Positions 41,347 to 50,646 of a DNA stretch of 64,000 bases are shown here, one piece after another. Below the pieces are notes generated by a model. It saw only the letters and a list, made by a program, of their open reading frames with translations, was not told where the DNA came from and made no database searches. Source of the stretch: Anaerolineales bacterium UBA2395 (lineage in GTDB: Bacteria > Chloroflexota > Anaerolineae > Anaerolineales > Villigracilaceae); the NCBI GenBank assembly GCA_002343775.1, contig DDSH01000007.1, positions 215,603 through 279,602 of the forward strand, written 5' to 3'. Both the position numbers and the translations under genes were made by a program. The number at the start of each line of letters is the position of its first letter. Position 1 is the stretch's first letter.

Positions 41347-42286
41347 GGTTTGACTCCGATAATGCGATGAACACATCTTCGAGCACAGGCGGCACAGAGC
41401 GGAGTTCATCCACATGCCCTCCTGCTTGTTTGATCTGGGTCTTCAAGCGTTTCAACACCAGGTTAGACTTCCCCTCGCCCACGCGGATGTGCAATCTATC
41501 GCCAAAGGCTTGCACGTCTTCCACATCCACATCTGTATGCGCGACATGCCGTAGCGTGTTGAGCGGAGAGCCGCGCAGTTCGAGCACGCGTCCGTTGAGC
41601 CGTGAGCGCAAATTGGAAGGTGTGTCTTCGGCGATGATCTGCCCGTTCTTCATGAAGCCCACCCGATGACAGCGCGAGGCTTCGTCCATGTAGGGGGTGG
41701 AGATGATCACCGAAACGCCATCGCCATCACGCGAACCAACCAACTTAATTACCAATTGCCAGAAATCCTGTCGAGTAACCGGGTCAACACCTGTCGTTGG
41801 CTCATCGAGCAGCAGCAGACGCGGGCGGGTCACCAGTGCAGAGGCGAGACCAAGTTTCTGCTTCATGCCACCGGAGAGTTGACCAGCGCGGCGGTCTTTG
41901 AATTTTTCCAAGCCGACGAATTCGAGGATTTCCATCGAACGCGGCAGCCACTCGGTGGAGGAAAGTCCGCGCACCTCGGCAAAGAAGCGGATATTCTCCA
42001 GCACACTGAGGTCTTCGTACATGGAAAATCGCTGCGAGAGATACCCTATGGCTGAACGCGCCTGTTCGGTCTGTTTTAACACGTCGTAACCGCAGACTTC
42101 GATGCTTCCTTGATTCGGTTTCAACGCGCCCACCAGCAGCCGCATGGTGGTAGTCTTTCCCGCGCCGTCCGAACCGACAAGTCCGTAGATCTCACCGGGA
42201 ACGATTCGGAGCGAGACTCCATTCACTGCCTGGGTGGCGCCAAAATGTTTATATAAATCTTCTGCATGAACGAGATAATCCGTCAT
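41339..42286 (-). CDS. ABC transporter ATP-binding protein 1
   Basis: A 315-residue ABC ATPase: Walker A GSDGAGKTT, signature QLSGGMKQKLGLA, Walker B LLLLDEPTTG. Here the His of the switch (usually THY) reads ISTPYMDE, so the conserved histidine is a proline, which should weaken ATP hydrolysis at that site. It lies 1 nt downstream of the deazaflavin enzyme gene. With the second ATPase it matches the duplicated ATPase of YbhF-type exporters, here as two genes. Confidence 0.93.
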   Translation of the reverse strand: MTDYLVHAEDLYKHFGATQAVNGVSLRIVPGEIYGLVGSDGAGKTTTMRLLVGALKPNQGSIEVCGYDVLKQTEQARSAIGYLSQRFSMYEDLSVLENIRFFAEVRGLSSTEWLPRSMEILEFVGLEKFKDRRAGQLSGGMKQKLGLASALVTRPRLLLLDEPTTGVDPVTRQDFWQLVIKLVGSRDGDGVSVIISTPYMDEASRCHRVGFMKNGQIIAEDTPSNLRSRLNGRVLELRGSPLNTLRHVAHTDVDVEDVQAFGDRLHIRVGEGKSNLVLKRLKTQIKQAGGHVDELRSVPPVLEDVFIALSESNHA

Positions 42287-42287
42287 T

Positions 42288-42767
42288 TCAATTCTCGCTA
42301 AAAGTTGTTGGGTGCAAGATGACGAACGCCTCAGTTCGTCCCAATTCTTCCAGTTGTGCGCGGCTGGGATGACGCGGCAAGCCGTGCGCCTTTTCCATGA
42401 TCAACCCGATCATGCGCGGATGTCTTTGCAAGCGGACTTCCAAAAAATCGGCAAAGCGTAATGGGTCAGTAACAACTTCGGCGGTTCCATGAAATCGTTT
42501 TGAACCCACGCGGACATCCACCTGAGGACACGATTGGATGTTCTGCACCCAATCCGCTTTGACTCCGCGCGCCGCGCCGACATAGTAATCCTCGCCGATC
42601 TTTTCAAATTGAAGAGGTGTCACCCGCTTCAACCCAGACTTTCTGCCTGTGGTGGTCAAAAGGAGAATGATCCTGCCGATCAGTCGTCCCCATCCGATGG
42701 CATACAGCACGCGATGGATCTTTTGGATATTCTTCATCTTCGACCAATCGAACTTGACCGAACTCAT
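42288..42767 (-). CDS. Nitroreductase/deazaflavin (F420)-type oxidoreductase
   Basis: A 159-residue protein of the DDN-like split-barrel family. The N-terminal block TTTGRKSGLKRVTPL is the family signature, and YYVGAARGVKADWVQNI is the cofactor-binding segment. It probably uses F420H2. It is embedded between the ATPases and the HlyD gene of the exporter operon, suggesting it acts on the exported compound or a related redox step. Confidence 0.88.
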   Translation of the reverse strand: MSSVKFDWSKMKNIQKIHRVLYAIGWGRLIGRIILLLTTTGRKSGLKRVTPLQFEKIGEDYYVGAARGVKADWVQNIQSCPQVDVRVGSKRFHGTAEVVTDPLRFADFLEVRLQRHPRMIGLIMEKAHGLPRHPSRAQLEELGRTEAFVILHPTTFSEN

Positions 42768-42791
42768 GGAAACATCCTTTCAACCAGCCAA

Positions 42792-44093
42792 CTATTTGAA
42801 CACAACATCCGCGGGCATACCGATCTTCAACATCCCATCCGGGTCTTGCACACTCAACTTGATGGCAAAGACCGTGCTGGAGCGTCCTTCCACCGTTTGG
42901 ACGTTGCGCGGGGTGAATTCGGCTTTATCTGCAATTTGAATGACCGTCGCATCGAAGGTGACATCGGGGAAGGAGTCGGCAGTCAGTGTTGCGGATTGAC
43001 CAAGCGAGATCTCACCATAGCGGTCTTCGGGTATGTATACTGTGATGGTCAGTTCGTTGATATTGCCGATCGTCAATGTCGTTGCGCCGGGCTGGACGAA
43101 CTCCCCAGGTTCGACATTGCGCGTGAGCACCACTCCGTTCATGGGGGCATTGACCGTCAGCTTGGCGATCTGCGCATCGACCAAGGCGAGGCTTGCTTCG
43201 GCTTGAGCGAGCGCAGATTCCGCCTGATCCAACGCTTTCGCGGCGGCAATTACGGATGGAGATTGTTCACCCGTCTGCAAAGTCAACAAACGGGCATACG
43301 CGGCATCGTAACGCTGCCGGGCAACGAGGACCTGTCCGCGCGCGTACTCGAGGTCTTCGGCTTCGTCGTTGTTCATCAGGTCGTTGTAGGCTTCTTCGGC
43401 GTCATCAAGATTTGAAAGGGCTTCGTCGTAGTAATCCTGAGCGGCTTCGTTCAATCCGCCGCTGTCAGAAGCATTGGACGCCTGTTCTTTCACCTGCTCG
43501 GCGATCACAAAGGCGGCGCGCGCTTCAGCGAGGTCTTGCTCGGCTTGCAGATAATCGGAATTCTTCAAGTCGGTGATGACCTTTTCAAGGTTCGCATTCG
43601 CATCGTCAATGGCAGATTGCGCGGCATCGAGTTCAATTTGAGCGGCAGCGATCTGTTGTTCCTGTTCAATGTACCAGTTCGGCTGGTCGAATTCGCTGGG
43701 CGCGAAGGCTTGCCACTCTTTGGAACGTTGGGCAGCTTGTGCGGCGAGAGCGGTTTCGAGTGTCTGAGCATATTTGAGTTGAGAAGACGCCAGGGCGGCA
43801 GTTGCAGAGTCGACTGCGGCGGAGGCAACGGCTCGTTGGGCAGACAAAAGGCTCGGGTCCAGACGAAGAAGCGGGTCATTCGTCGAGACAGGTTGACCTT
43901 CTTCGACAAGGACGTCCGTCACCTTGCCGGAAATTTCAGGTGCGACATTCACTTGAGTTGCTTCAATGGCGCCAGAGGCGGTCAGGGCGGTTTCATCTGC
44001 GCCAGAGGTCTGTGTGACAATAAAGTACGCGCTCAAAGCAATGAGCAGTACTAGAATGACAATTGCGGGAATGGGGGGACGTTTGTGGTTCAT
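42792..44093 (-). CDS. HlyD-family membrane fusion protein of the exporter
   Basis: A 433-residue periplasmic adaptor-type protein: N-terminal membrane anchor (about 8-27, VILVLLIALSAYFIVTQ), lipoyl/barrel-sandwich halves (residues 45-75 and around 310-345, with VNAPMNGVVLTRNVEPGEFV), a long coiled coil rich in Ala, Glu and Gln (about 80-300), and a beta-barrel C-terminal part. In a monoderm-like cell such adaptors probably reach into the cell wall. Part of the tetR-controlled operon. Confidence 0.9.
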   Translation of the reverse strand: MNHKRPPIPAIVILVLLIALSAYFIVTQTSGADETALTASGAIEATQVNVAPEISGKVTDVLVEEGQPVSTNDPLLRLDPSLLSAQRAVASAAVDSATAALASSQLKYAQTLETALAAQAAQRSKEWQAFAPSEFDQPNWYIEQEQQIAAAQIELDAAQSAIDDANANLEKVITDLKNSDYLQAEQDLAEARAAFVIAEQVKEQASNASDSGGLNEAAQDYYDEALSNLDDAEEAYNDLMNNDEAEDLEYARGQVLVARQRYDAAYARLLTLQTGEQSPSVIAAAKALDQAESALAQAEASLALVDAQIAKLTVNAPMNGVVLTRNVEPGEFVQPGATTLTIGNINELTITVYIPEDRYGEISLGQSATLTADSFPDVTFDATVIQIADKAEFTPRNVQTVEGRSSTVFAIKLSVQDPDGMLKIGMPADVVFK

Positions 44094-44146
44094 AGAATTC
44101 TCCTTGAGACTCCCTCTCCTGATAGGAGAGGGTTGGGGTGAGGTTT

Positions 44147-45274
44147 TTAATCGAGTCGTTTTCTAAATCGCAGCGCAGCCGCCGCCATGATGCCGACGGC
44201 AAAAAGAGTCATGGCGATAACGTCGAACTGGATCATGTCGAGACCGACGCCTTTGAGCAGCAGTGAGCGGATGATGACAAGGTAATAACGCAAGGGCATG
44301 AGATAAGAAAGCCACTGTAAAACTTTAGGCATGGCTTCGAGTGGGAAGAAAAAACCGGAGAGGAAGATGCTCGGCAGCAGGGTCATCCAGACTGTGAGCA
44401 TGGCTTCCTGCTGCGTGTTGGCGATAGTGGATGCGAATAGACCGATCCCCAAACCGGTGACTAGAAAGACACTCGAAAGCAAAAGGATCAGCCCAAGGTC
44501 ACCGCGGATGGGCATTCCGAACCACCAATGCCCCACTGCCAGCACTTCAATGGTGTTGAAAAAACCGAGGATGACATATGGCATGAGTTTGCCAACGATC
44601 AATTCCCACGAACGGATGGGGGTGACAATGAGTTGCTCGATGGTGCCGCGCTCACGCTCGCGCACAACCGACGTGGCGGTCAGAATGGCGGCGATGGCGT
44701 AGAGGATCATGCCGATCACACCGGGGATCATGAAGTGAGCGCTGATCATATCGGGGTTGTACCAGACCGTAGTGCGGACTTCCACCGGCGGTTGCACGCG
44801 GATGGTCGAGCCGCTGCGCGAAAATTTCTCGGTGAGGATTTCCGTCGAATGCATCTGGCTGATAAGCTGCGCCGCCGAAAGCGCGGTGGATGCGCTGGTC
44901 GGGTCGGAGCCGTCGAGGATGAAGGCAACCTGCGCGTTTCCATCGCTGATTCGCTGGGCATAATCCGGCGGAATGATGACCGCCGCGCGCGCCTCTCCGC
45001 GTGAGATAAGGTCTTCTATTTCTGCTTCTGAATCCACGCTGTAAGCGATGCGAAAATAATCCGCCGCACGATAGGAATCCAGCAAGGCGCGAGATTCAAC
45101 GCTGCGGCTGCGGTCCAACACAGCCAATGGAATGTTGCGAACATCATTTGTCGCGGAGTATCCGAGCAGGAACAGCTGCATGATCGGGATGACAAGGATC
45201 ATCACCAATGTGCGCACATCCCGAAAGATCTGGATAAATTCCTTTCGGATGATGGACATTAATCGTGAGTTCAT
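44147..45274 (-). CDS. ABC-2-type transporter permease
   Basis: A 375-residue ABC-2 permease: one N-terminal helix (about 22-44), a large external domain (45-175) and five C-terminal helices. LMPLRYYLVIIRSLLLKG near residue 330 is the typical terminal block of the YhhJ/YbhS group. Its start overlaps the tetR stop by 4 nt. Only one permease gene is seen, where YbhSR-type systems have two, so this one may homodimerise. Confidence 0.92.
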   Translation of the reverse strand: MNSRLMSIIRKEFIQIFRDVRTLVMILVIPIMQLFLLGYSATNDVRNIPLAVLDRSRSVESRALLDSYRAADYFRIAYSVDSEAEIEDLISRGEARAAVIIPPDYAQRISDGNAQVAFILDGSDPTSASTALSAAQLISQMHSTEILTEKFSRSGSTIRVQPPVEVRTTVWYNPDMISAHFMIPGVIGMILYAIAAILTATSVVRERERGTIEQLIVTPIRSWELIVGKLMPYVILGFFNTIEVLAVGHWWFGMPIRGDLGLILLLSSVFLVTGLGIGLFASTIANTQQEAMLTVWMTLLPSIFLSGFFFPLEAMPKVLQWLSYLMPLRYYLVIIRSLLLKGVGLDMIQFDVIAMTLFAVGIMAAAALRFRKRLD

Positions 45275-45888
45275 ACGGGCTCCTTGAGAACGCCGTGCAA
45301 ATAAATATCGGTGTACGCTTTGGCGACATCCTTGGGCATTAGTTTTCCGACCACAGATTTGGAGATGAGCATTTCTGTAATTAAGTAGGAAATGATCATT
45401 CCGAAGAAGGAACGCATAAGCAAGGCAGGATTGGTCACCCGAAGTTCCTTCCTGCCTTTGATCATTCGCTCGAACACCGGCAGCACCTTGGGAGCGATCT
45501 CTGCAAGCATCGAAGCGCCATGCTTGCCATTGAATTCCACGAATTCGATAAACATCAATTTCATATACATCGGTTCCGAGCCAAGTTCTTTGAGGGTGAT
45601 ATTGACCGCGTTCTGCAAAAAACTCTCCATATCATCCCCTTGTGCCTCGAGGACCAGCGGCAAAATTTTCTTATAGGGGTGCTTGTCCAGAACAATGGCT
45701 TCAAATATCTCTTCTTTGCTCGTGAAATGATTGTAGATTCCCCCCAACGCCAGCCCTGCCCTATCCGCGATCTGCCGCATGGACGTGGCATGGTAGCCAT
45801 GTTCAATGAACAACGCAACGGCGGCATCTTCAATGGCAAGCCGGGTCGTCTCGCCTTTTGTGGGTGCATCTTTTTCTTTAGTCTGCAT
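45271..45888 (-). CDS. TetR/AcrR-family repressor
   Basis: A 205-residue TetR-type regulator. The N-terminal helix-turn-helix is clear (IEDAAVALFIEHGYHATSMR then QIADRAGLALGGIYNHFTSK). The variable C-terminal part binds an inducer. It is the first gene of the exporter operon; AGGAAG precedes the ATG. A perfect palindrome (45911-45924) lies right after its own -10 box, so it very likely represses its own operon until the exported substrate appears. Confidence 0.94.
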   Translation of the reverse strand: MQTKEKDAPTKGETTRLAIEDAAVALFIEHGYHATSMRQIADRAGLALGGIYNHFTSKEEIFEAIVLDKHPYKKILPLVLEAQGDDMESFLQNAVNITLKELGSEPMYMKLMFIEFVEFNGKHGASMLAEIAPKVLPVFERMIKGRKELRVTNPALLMRSFFGMIISYLITEMLISKSVVGKLMPKDVAKAYTDIYLHGVLKEPV

Positions 45889-45910
45889 GACTTCCTGCTC
45901 TCCATAAATG

Positions 45911-45924
45911 AACGAACGTTCGTT
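45911..45924. promoter_or_regulatory. TetR operator palindrome
   Basis: AACGAACGTTCGTT is a perfect 14-bp palindrome, 22 nt before tetR, overlapping the expected transcription start on the minus strand. Palindromes with this AACGnnCGTT core are common targets of TetR-family proteins. Confidence 0.8.
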
Positions 45925-45927
45925 TTT

Positions 45928-45955
45928 ATTTTACGCAAAACGAAAATTCTGTCAA
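45928..45955 (-). promoter_or_regulatory. Promoter of the tetR-exporter operon
   Basis: Minus strand TTGACA (45955-45950), 16-nt spacer, TAAAAT (45933-45928). The operator follows directly. Confidence 0.8.
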
Positions 45956-45967
45956 GCGCTTTTCAGG

Positions 45968-45973
45968 TAGAAT
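45968..45973 (+). promoter_or_regulatory. -10 box TAGAAT, leaderless start of the MFS gene
   Basis: TAGAAT ends 6 nt before the ATG at 45980. The divergent tetR promoter lies in the same 91-nt gap. Confidence 0.4.
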
Positions 45974-45979
45974 CGAAAC

Positions 45980-47236
45980 ATGCTCTCCCCCCTCGAACAA
46001 AATATCCGAAAAAATCTTAAGTACAATGTCAAAGTCAACCTGTTGGATGGCAGTTTATTTGGCATGGCGCTGGGTTTTGCATCGTTCAGCACCATCCTGC
46101 CGCTCTTTGTCGCCTCCATGACCGACTCCGCGACCTTAATCGGTCTCGTCCCTGCCATCCATTCGGCGGGATGGTTGTTTCCGCAATTATTCACCGCCAG
46201 CCATGTTTCACGCCTGCGACAATACAAACACACCGTCCTGATGATGACCATCCACGAACGCGCACCATTCCTGGGATTCGCCATCGTGGCATTGCTGCTG
46301 CCGTTCGTCGGCTTGAGCATCGGACTCGCCCTCACCTTCCTGCTGCTGACCTGGCAGGGACTCGGCGGCGGCTTCACGGCCAACGCATGGACATCCATGA
46401 TCTCCAAGATCATTCCGCCCGATTCGCGCGGAACATTTTTTGGATTGCAAGCGGGGCTCGCAAACCTTTTCATCAGCATGTCCGCCATCGGCGCGGGATA
46501 TTTGCTCGACTATCTCGCCTCACCCTGGGACTTTGCCGCTTGCTTTTTCCTCGCAGCCGTGTTCTTCACTGCATCCTGGTTTGCTCTCGCACAGACGCAC
46601 GAACCGGAAGATACCGAAAAGATCATCCCCGAAGAAAAGACCCATTTTTGGGATGACGCCCAAAAGGTATTACGACGCGATAAAAACTTCAACTGGTTTT
46701 TGGCAGTGCGCATCCTTTCACAGTTCGCCACGATGGGCTTTTCGTTCTACATCATCTACGCCCTGCGTGAATTCAACATGACGCCGGTGATTGCAGGCTA
46801 TCTCACCGCCACACTGACCATCTCACAGACCATCGCCAACATCAGCATGGGGTGGATCGGAGACAGAATCGGTCATCGTGCCATGCTCATCCTTGGAGCC
46901 ACGGCTGCATTTCTCAGCGCGTTGCTGGCATGGAACGCAACGACCATCACATGGTTCTACCCCATCTTCATCCTAACCGGCATGGCAAACGTCTCGCTGT
47001 GGACCATCAGCATGACCATGACCGTGGATTTCGGAGGCGAGGCAGACCGCCCCATCTACATCGGACTTTCGCAAACGCTGACAGCGCCCGCCACCATCGT
47101 TGCGCCCATCATCGGCGGGTGGATCGCAGACAGCGCCGGCTTCGTCCCCACCTTTACCATCTCCACCATCCTATCGCTGGCAATGATCGGCATTTTAGTT
47201 TTCCTCGTCAAAGACCCACGCAAAATCAGATCGTAA
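45980..47236 (+). CDS. MFS transporter
   Basis: A 418-residue, 12-helix major facilitator. The loop between helices 8 and 9 reads GWIGDRIGHRAMLILGATAA, with the conserved GDRxGxR motif; the first half carries a weaker SHVSRLRQYKHTVLM form. It is divergently transcribed from the tetR exporter operon and shares its operator region, so it may also respond to the repressor. An M24 peptidase follows 15 bp downstream. Confidence 0.85.
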   Translation: MLSPLEQNIRKNLKYNVKVNLLDGSLFGMALGFASFSTILPLFVASMTDSATLIGLVPAIHSAGWLFPQLFTASHVSRLRQYKHTVLMMTIHERAPFLGFAIVALLLPFVGLSIGLALTFLLLTWQGLGGGFTANAWTSMISKIIPPDSRGTFFGLQAGLANLFISMSAIGAGYLLDYLASPWDFAACFFLAAVFFTASWFALAQTHEPEDTEKIIPEEKTHFWDDAQKVLRRDKNFNWFLAVRILSQFATMGFSFYIIYALREFNMTPVIAGYLTATLTISQTIANISMGWIGDRIGHRAMLILGATAAFLSALLAWNATTITWFYPIFILTGMANVSLWTISMTMTVDFGGEADRPIYIGLSQTLTAPATIVAPIIGGWIADSAGFVPTFTISTILSLAMIGILVFLVKDPRKIRS

Positions 47237-47251
47237 ATCACAGGAGTCCCC

Positions 47252-48442
47252 ATGTCCCTCATTCAAGAAAAAGTCAATCAAGCCATTGAAATTCTCAAAG
47301 AGCAGAATATCGACCTCTGGCTCACCTTCGTCCGCGAAACCAGCGGCGTACGCGACCCCGCGCTCGACTTCCTCATCGGCGACAACGACCTCACCTGGCA
47401 TTCCGCACTCATCCTCACAAAGAAAGGCGACAAAATTGCCATCATCGGCAATCTCGAAAAAGCAGCGATTGAGAGGATGGATGTGTTCAACGAAGTGATC
47501 GGATACGACGAATCGATCAGCAGCCCACTGCGCGAAACCATCACCCGCCTCAACCCCGACTGGATAGCGGTCAACACCTCCCAAAACAACGTCCACGCCG
47601 ACGGTTTGACTCACTCGATGTATGAGTTTCTGATGCAATACCTGGCTGGCACTCCCTACACAGACCGAATCCTCAGCGCCGAACCGATCATCAACGCCAT
47701 GCGCGGACGCAAGACTCAATCTGAACTTGCTCGCATCCAAAAAGCGGTGGATATCACTGAAGAAATCTACAAGAAGACCTTCGACTTCATCCAAGTCGGC
47801 ATGACCGAGATCGAAATCGCGGACTTCATGCATAACCTGATGAAAGAATACGGCGTCGGCTATGCCTGGCCCCGCGAGAACAACCCTGCTGTCAATTCGG
47901 GACCAAACAAAGTCGTCGGGCACAACGGACCCAGCGAGATCAAAGTCGAACGCGGACATGTCATCCACTTCGATTTCGGCGTGAAATACGAAGGCTACTG
48001 TTCAGACATTCAACGTGTGGCATATGTCCTGCGCGAAGGCGAAACCGAAGCCCCACTCGAAGTCCAACGTGGATTCATCACCATCCGCACAGCAATCGAA
48101 AAATCACGCGAGGCGATGAAAACGGGCGTAACAGGCAATTCAGTTGACACAATCTCGCGGGAGATCGTGACCGACTCAGGCTACCCCGAATACAAATATG
48201 CGCTCGGTCACCAGCTTGGACGTGTCGCACACGACGGCGGCGCATTGCTCGGTCCGCTATGGGAAAAGTATGGCGACTCCCCCAACCAAAAACTGGAAGT
48301 TGGCCAGGTGTACACCCTTGAACCCGGTTTGGCTGTTCCCAATTATGGATACATCGGTTTGGAAGAAGATGTCGTCTTGACCGATAAAGGTGCGGTATAT
48401 CTCGGGGATCCGCAGCGTGAGATCGTGCTAATCAGATCGTAG
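47252..48442 (+). CDS. M24-family metallopeptidase (Xaa-Pro aminopeptidase-like)
   Basis: A 396-residue aminopeptidase-P/creatinase-type protein: N-terminal creatinase-like domain (about 1-150) and C-terminal pita-bread domain. The metal ligands can be seen in HFDFGVKYEGYCSDIQR (two Asp), ALGHQLGRVAHDGG (His), LEPGLAV (Glu) and IGLEEDVVLT (Glu). It should remove N-terminal residues before proline or act on similar substrates in the cytosol. AGGAG is placed before the ATG (CACAGGAGTCCCC). Confidence 0.9.
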   Translation: MSLIQEKVNQAIEILKEQNIDLWLTFVRETSGVRDPALDFLIGDNDLTWHSALILTKKGDKIAIIGNLEKAAIERMDVFNEVIGYDESISSPLRETITRLNPDWIAVNTSQNNVHADGLTHSMYEFLMQYLAGTPYTDRILSAEPIINAMRGRKTQSELARIQKAVDITEEIYKKTFDFIQVGMTEIEIADFMHNLMKEYGVGYAWPRENNPAVNSGPNKVVGHNGPSEIKVERGHVIHFDFGVKYEGYCSDIQRVAYVLREGETEAPLEVQRGFITIRTAIEKSREAMKTGVTGNSVDTISREIVTDSGYPEYKYALGHQLGRVAHDGGALLGPLWEKYGDSPNQKLEVGQVYTLEPGLAVPNYGYIGLEEDVVLTDKGAVYLGDPQREIVLIRS

Positions 48443-48448
48443 ACCATT

Positions 48449-48504
48449 GACCGCGGACGATGGGCGATGATTCTTTTATGGTCAATAATCCATCGTCTGT
48501 GGTC
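48449..48504. repeat. Imperfect inverted repeat in the gap before the decarboxylase operon
   Basis: Left arm 48449-48463 (GACCGCGGACGATGG) and right arm 48490-48504 (CCATCGTCTGTGGTC) pair over 15 bp with two G-T pairs. The 234-nt gap 48443-48676 contains this element and a promoter but no gene. Confidence 0.6.
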
Positions 48505-48612
48505 GTTTGTAAAGATCGATTCACTCAAAGGGGAGAAAAATATAATAAACTGGAACCAACCCCAAATCCAAAGAGGAGGCGGATTATCCTATTTCCCACA
48601 TGACCTCCATCA

Positions 48613-48641
48613 CTGGCAGCCTGTTTATCCCATGCTATACT
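48613..48641 (+). promoter_or_regulatory. Promoter of the decarboxylase operon
   Basis: CTGGCA, 17-nt spacer, TATACT, followed by AAAGGAA just before the ATG at 48677. Confidence 0.5.
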
Positions 48642-48676
48642 TCTGCTTGTGAAATTTATCACCAAAAGGAACCGAT

Positions 48677-50230
48677 ATGACCCAAGAAGATCCCAGAATT
48701 TTGGAATTGCGGCGAGTCCGCGCGAAGGCGAAGGAAGGGGGCGGCGAGGAGCGTAATGCGAAGCAGCGCGCCAAAGGAAAGCATACGGCGCGCGAACGTG
48801 TGGAGATGCTGCTCGACCCGGGCACCTTCAACGAGATCGAACCGTTCATCACACACCAGGGCGATGAACTGGGACTGCTAAAAGAAAAGTTTTATGGGGA
48901 TGGGGTGATCACAGGCTACGGACAGATCAATGGGCGGACTGTTTACTTATATTCACAAGATTTCACAATTTATGGCGGCACACTCAGTGAGATGCAATCG
49001 CACAAAATCTGCCGTGTGATGGACCTGGCTGTCCGCAACGGTGTACCGTTCATTTCGCTGATCGACTCGGGCGGTGCGCGCATTCAGGAAGGCGTGCGCT
49101 CGATGGGCGGTTATGCGGAGATCTTCCGGCGCAACGCGCAATACTCCGGCGTAGTGCCGCAGATCAGCATCATGCTCGGACCATGCGCGGGCGGCGCAGC
49201 CTACTCCCCTGCTCTCACGGATTTGGTCATTATGGTCGAGAAGCAATCCTTTATGTTCCTGACCGGACCGGAGGTCATCAAAGCCGTGACCGGCGAAGTG
49301 ATCGATGCCGAGTCGTTGGGCGGCGCGAATGTCCACATGGCGGTCAGCGGTGTGGCACACTTGAGCGTGAAGAGCGAAGCCGATGCGCTGGAGATGGCGC
49401 GCAAATTCCTTTCGTATCTGCCATCGAACAACGTGGAAAATCCGCTGCACATCCAGCCGACGGATGACATCGCCCGCATGGACGAAGACCTCAATCACAT
49501 CATCCCGCTCGAAGCGACCGAGCCATACATCATGCATCAGGTCATCGAGAAGATCGTAGACAAAGGCTCTTTCCTTGAAATCCAGCCGGATTGGGCGCGC
49601 AATGCCATCGTCGGGTTGGCGCGCATCGGCGGACATAGCGTGGGCATCGTCGGTCAGGAACCCGCCATCATGGCAGGCGTGATCGACATCGACGCTGCCG
49701 ACAAGATGACACGCTTCGTGCGCATGTGCGACTGCTTCAACATTCCGCTCGTCACATTCGTCGATTCGCCCGGCTTCCTGCCTGGCATCGCACAGGAACA
49801 CGGCGGCATCATCCGCCACGGCGCGAAATTGCTGTACGCCTATTCCGAAGCCACTGTGCCGAAGATTTGCGTCATCACCCGCAAAGCATATGGCGGCGCG
49901 TATGTCGTGATGTCCAGCAAGTACCTCGGAACCGACGTCACGTACGCGTGGCCCTCGGCAGAGATCGCCGTGCTTGGCGCAGAAGGCGCAGCGAACATCC
50001 TTTACAAGAAACAGATCGAAACCGCCGCCAACCCTGCCGAAGAACGCAAACGCCTCGCAAACGAATACCGTGACAAATTCAACAACCCGTACTACTCTGC
50101 CTCCACAGGCTACGTGGATGACATCATCGAACCGCGCGAATCGCGCCCGAAGATCATCGCCTCTCTCTCTGCCCTGCGCGACAAATATGCCCCCGCACCG
50201 CCGCGCAAGCATGGGAATATTCCGGTGTAG
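48677..50230 (+). CDS. Acyl-CoA carboxyltransferase, alpha subunit of a Na+-pumping decarboxylase
   Basis: A 517-residue carboxyltransferase of the propionyl-CoA carboxylase beta / methylmalonyl-CoA decarboxylase alpha (MmdA) family. It moves the carboxyl group from methylmalonyl-CoA (or a related acyl-CoA) to biotin. Acyl-CoA-binding blocks: YSQDFTIYGGTLSEMQSHK (given in part), SGGARIQEG, GPCAGGAAYSPAL, and in the C-half VDSPGFLPG and RKAYGGAYVVMSSK. It heads an operon with OadG-like, biotin carrier and beta pump genes. This context favours decarboxylase over carboxylase function, since no biotin carboxylase gene is near. Confidence 0.93.
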   Translation: MTQEDPRILELRRVRAKAKEGGGEERNAKQRAKGKHTARERVEMLLDPGTFNEIEPFITHQGDELGLLKEKFYGDGVITGYGQINGRTVYLYSQDFTIYGGTLSEMQSHKICRVMDLAVRNGVPFISLIDSGGARIQEGVRSMGGYAEIFRRNAQYSGVVPQISIMLGPCAGGAAYSPALTDLVIMVEKQSFMFLTGPEVIKAVTGEVIDAESLGGANVHMAVSGVAHLSVKSEADALEMARKFLSYLPSNNVENPLHIQPTDDIARMDEDLNHIIPLEATEPYIMHQVIEKIVDKGSFLEIQPDWARNAIVGLARIGGHSVGIVGQEPAIMAGVIDIDAADKMTRFVRMCDCFNIPLVTFVDSPGFLPGIAQEHGGIIRHGAKLLYAYSEATVPKICVITRKAYGGAYVVMSSKYLGTDVTYAWPSAEIAVLGAEGAANILYKKQIETAANPAEERKRLANEYRDKFNNPYYSASTGYVDDIIEPRESRPKIIASLSALRDKYAPAPPRKHGNIPV

Positions 50231-50290
50231 AGAGTGAAAAGTAGAAGGTGAAAAGGCACACCCGCCACTAACACTTTCAAAACAACAACT

Positions 50291-50644
50291 ATGACAACCA
50301 ACCTACTCCTCTCATTACAAATCACCGCGCTCGGCATGGGGCTCGTCTTTGGTGCGATCCTTTTGTTGTGGTTGATGATGGTAGTCTTGACGGCAGTGAC
50401 TGCCGATAAAGAATCACCAGCTGAAGAAACCCCCGCATCAGACTCGCCGGAAGTTGCGCCAACACCCCAGGCGGATTCCAAACTGCAAGTGGCTTTGCTT
50501 GCCGTGGCAATGGCACTCGCGGAACAAAGCAATTCGTCTGCAAACCCGCTGACCGAACCGCCCACCACCATTGTCTCTGCCTGGCAGTTGGGCATGCGCA
50601 CCAGACAAATGTCGGAAAAAGGACATAGCGGAAGGCATCGATAA
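50291..50644 (+). CDS. OadG-family delta/gamma subunit of the Na+ pump
   Basis: A 117-residue membrane subunit: one N-terminal helix (about residues 7-37, LQITALGMGLVFGAILLLWLMM in part) followed by an acidic Pro/Ala/Ser-rich linker (SPAEETPASDSPEVAPTP) and a basic C-terminus. This is the OadG/MmdD plan; the subunit helps assembly of alpha and beta. It lies 60 bp after alpha and 2 bp before the biotin carrier. Low sequence conservation is normal for the family. Confidence 0.82.
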   Translation: MTTNLLLSLQITALGMGLVFGAILLLWLMMVVLTAVTADKESPAEETPASDSPEVAPTPQADSKLQVALLAVAMALAEQSNSSANPLTEPPTTIVSAWQLGMRTRQMSEKGHSGRHR

Positions 50645-50646
50645 TC

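Noticed and set aside
48953..50212. 419-codon minus-strand frame opposite the carboxyltransferase
   Set aside because: Shadow of a strongly conserved gene; composition rich in His, Asp and Arg, typical of antisense frames.
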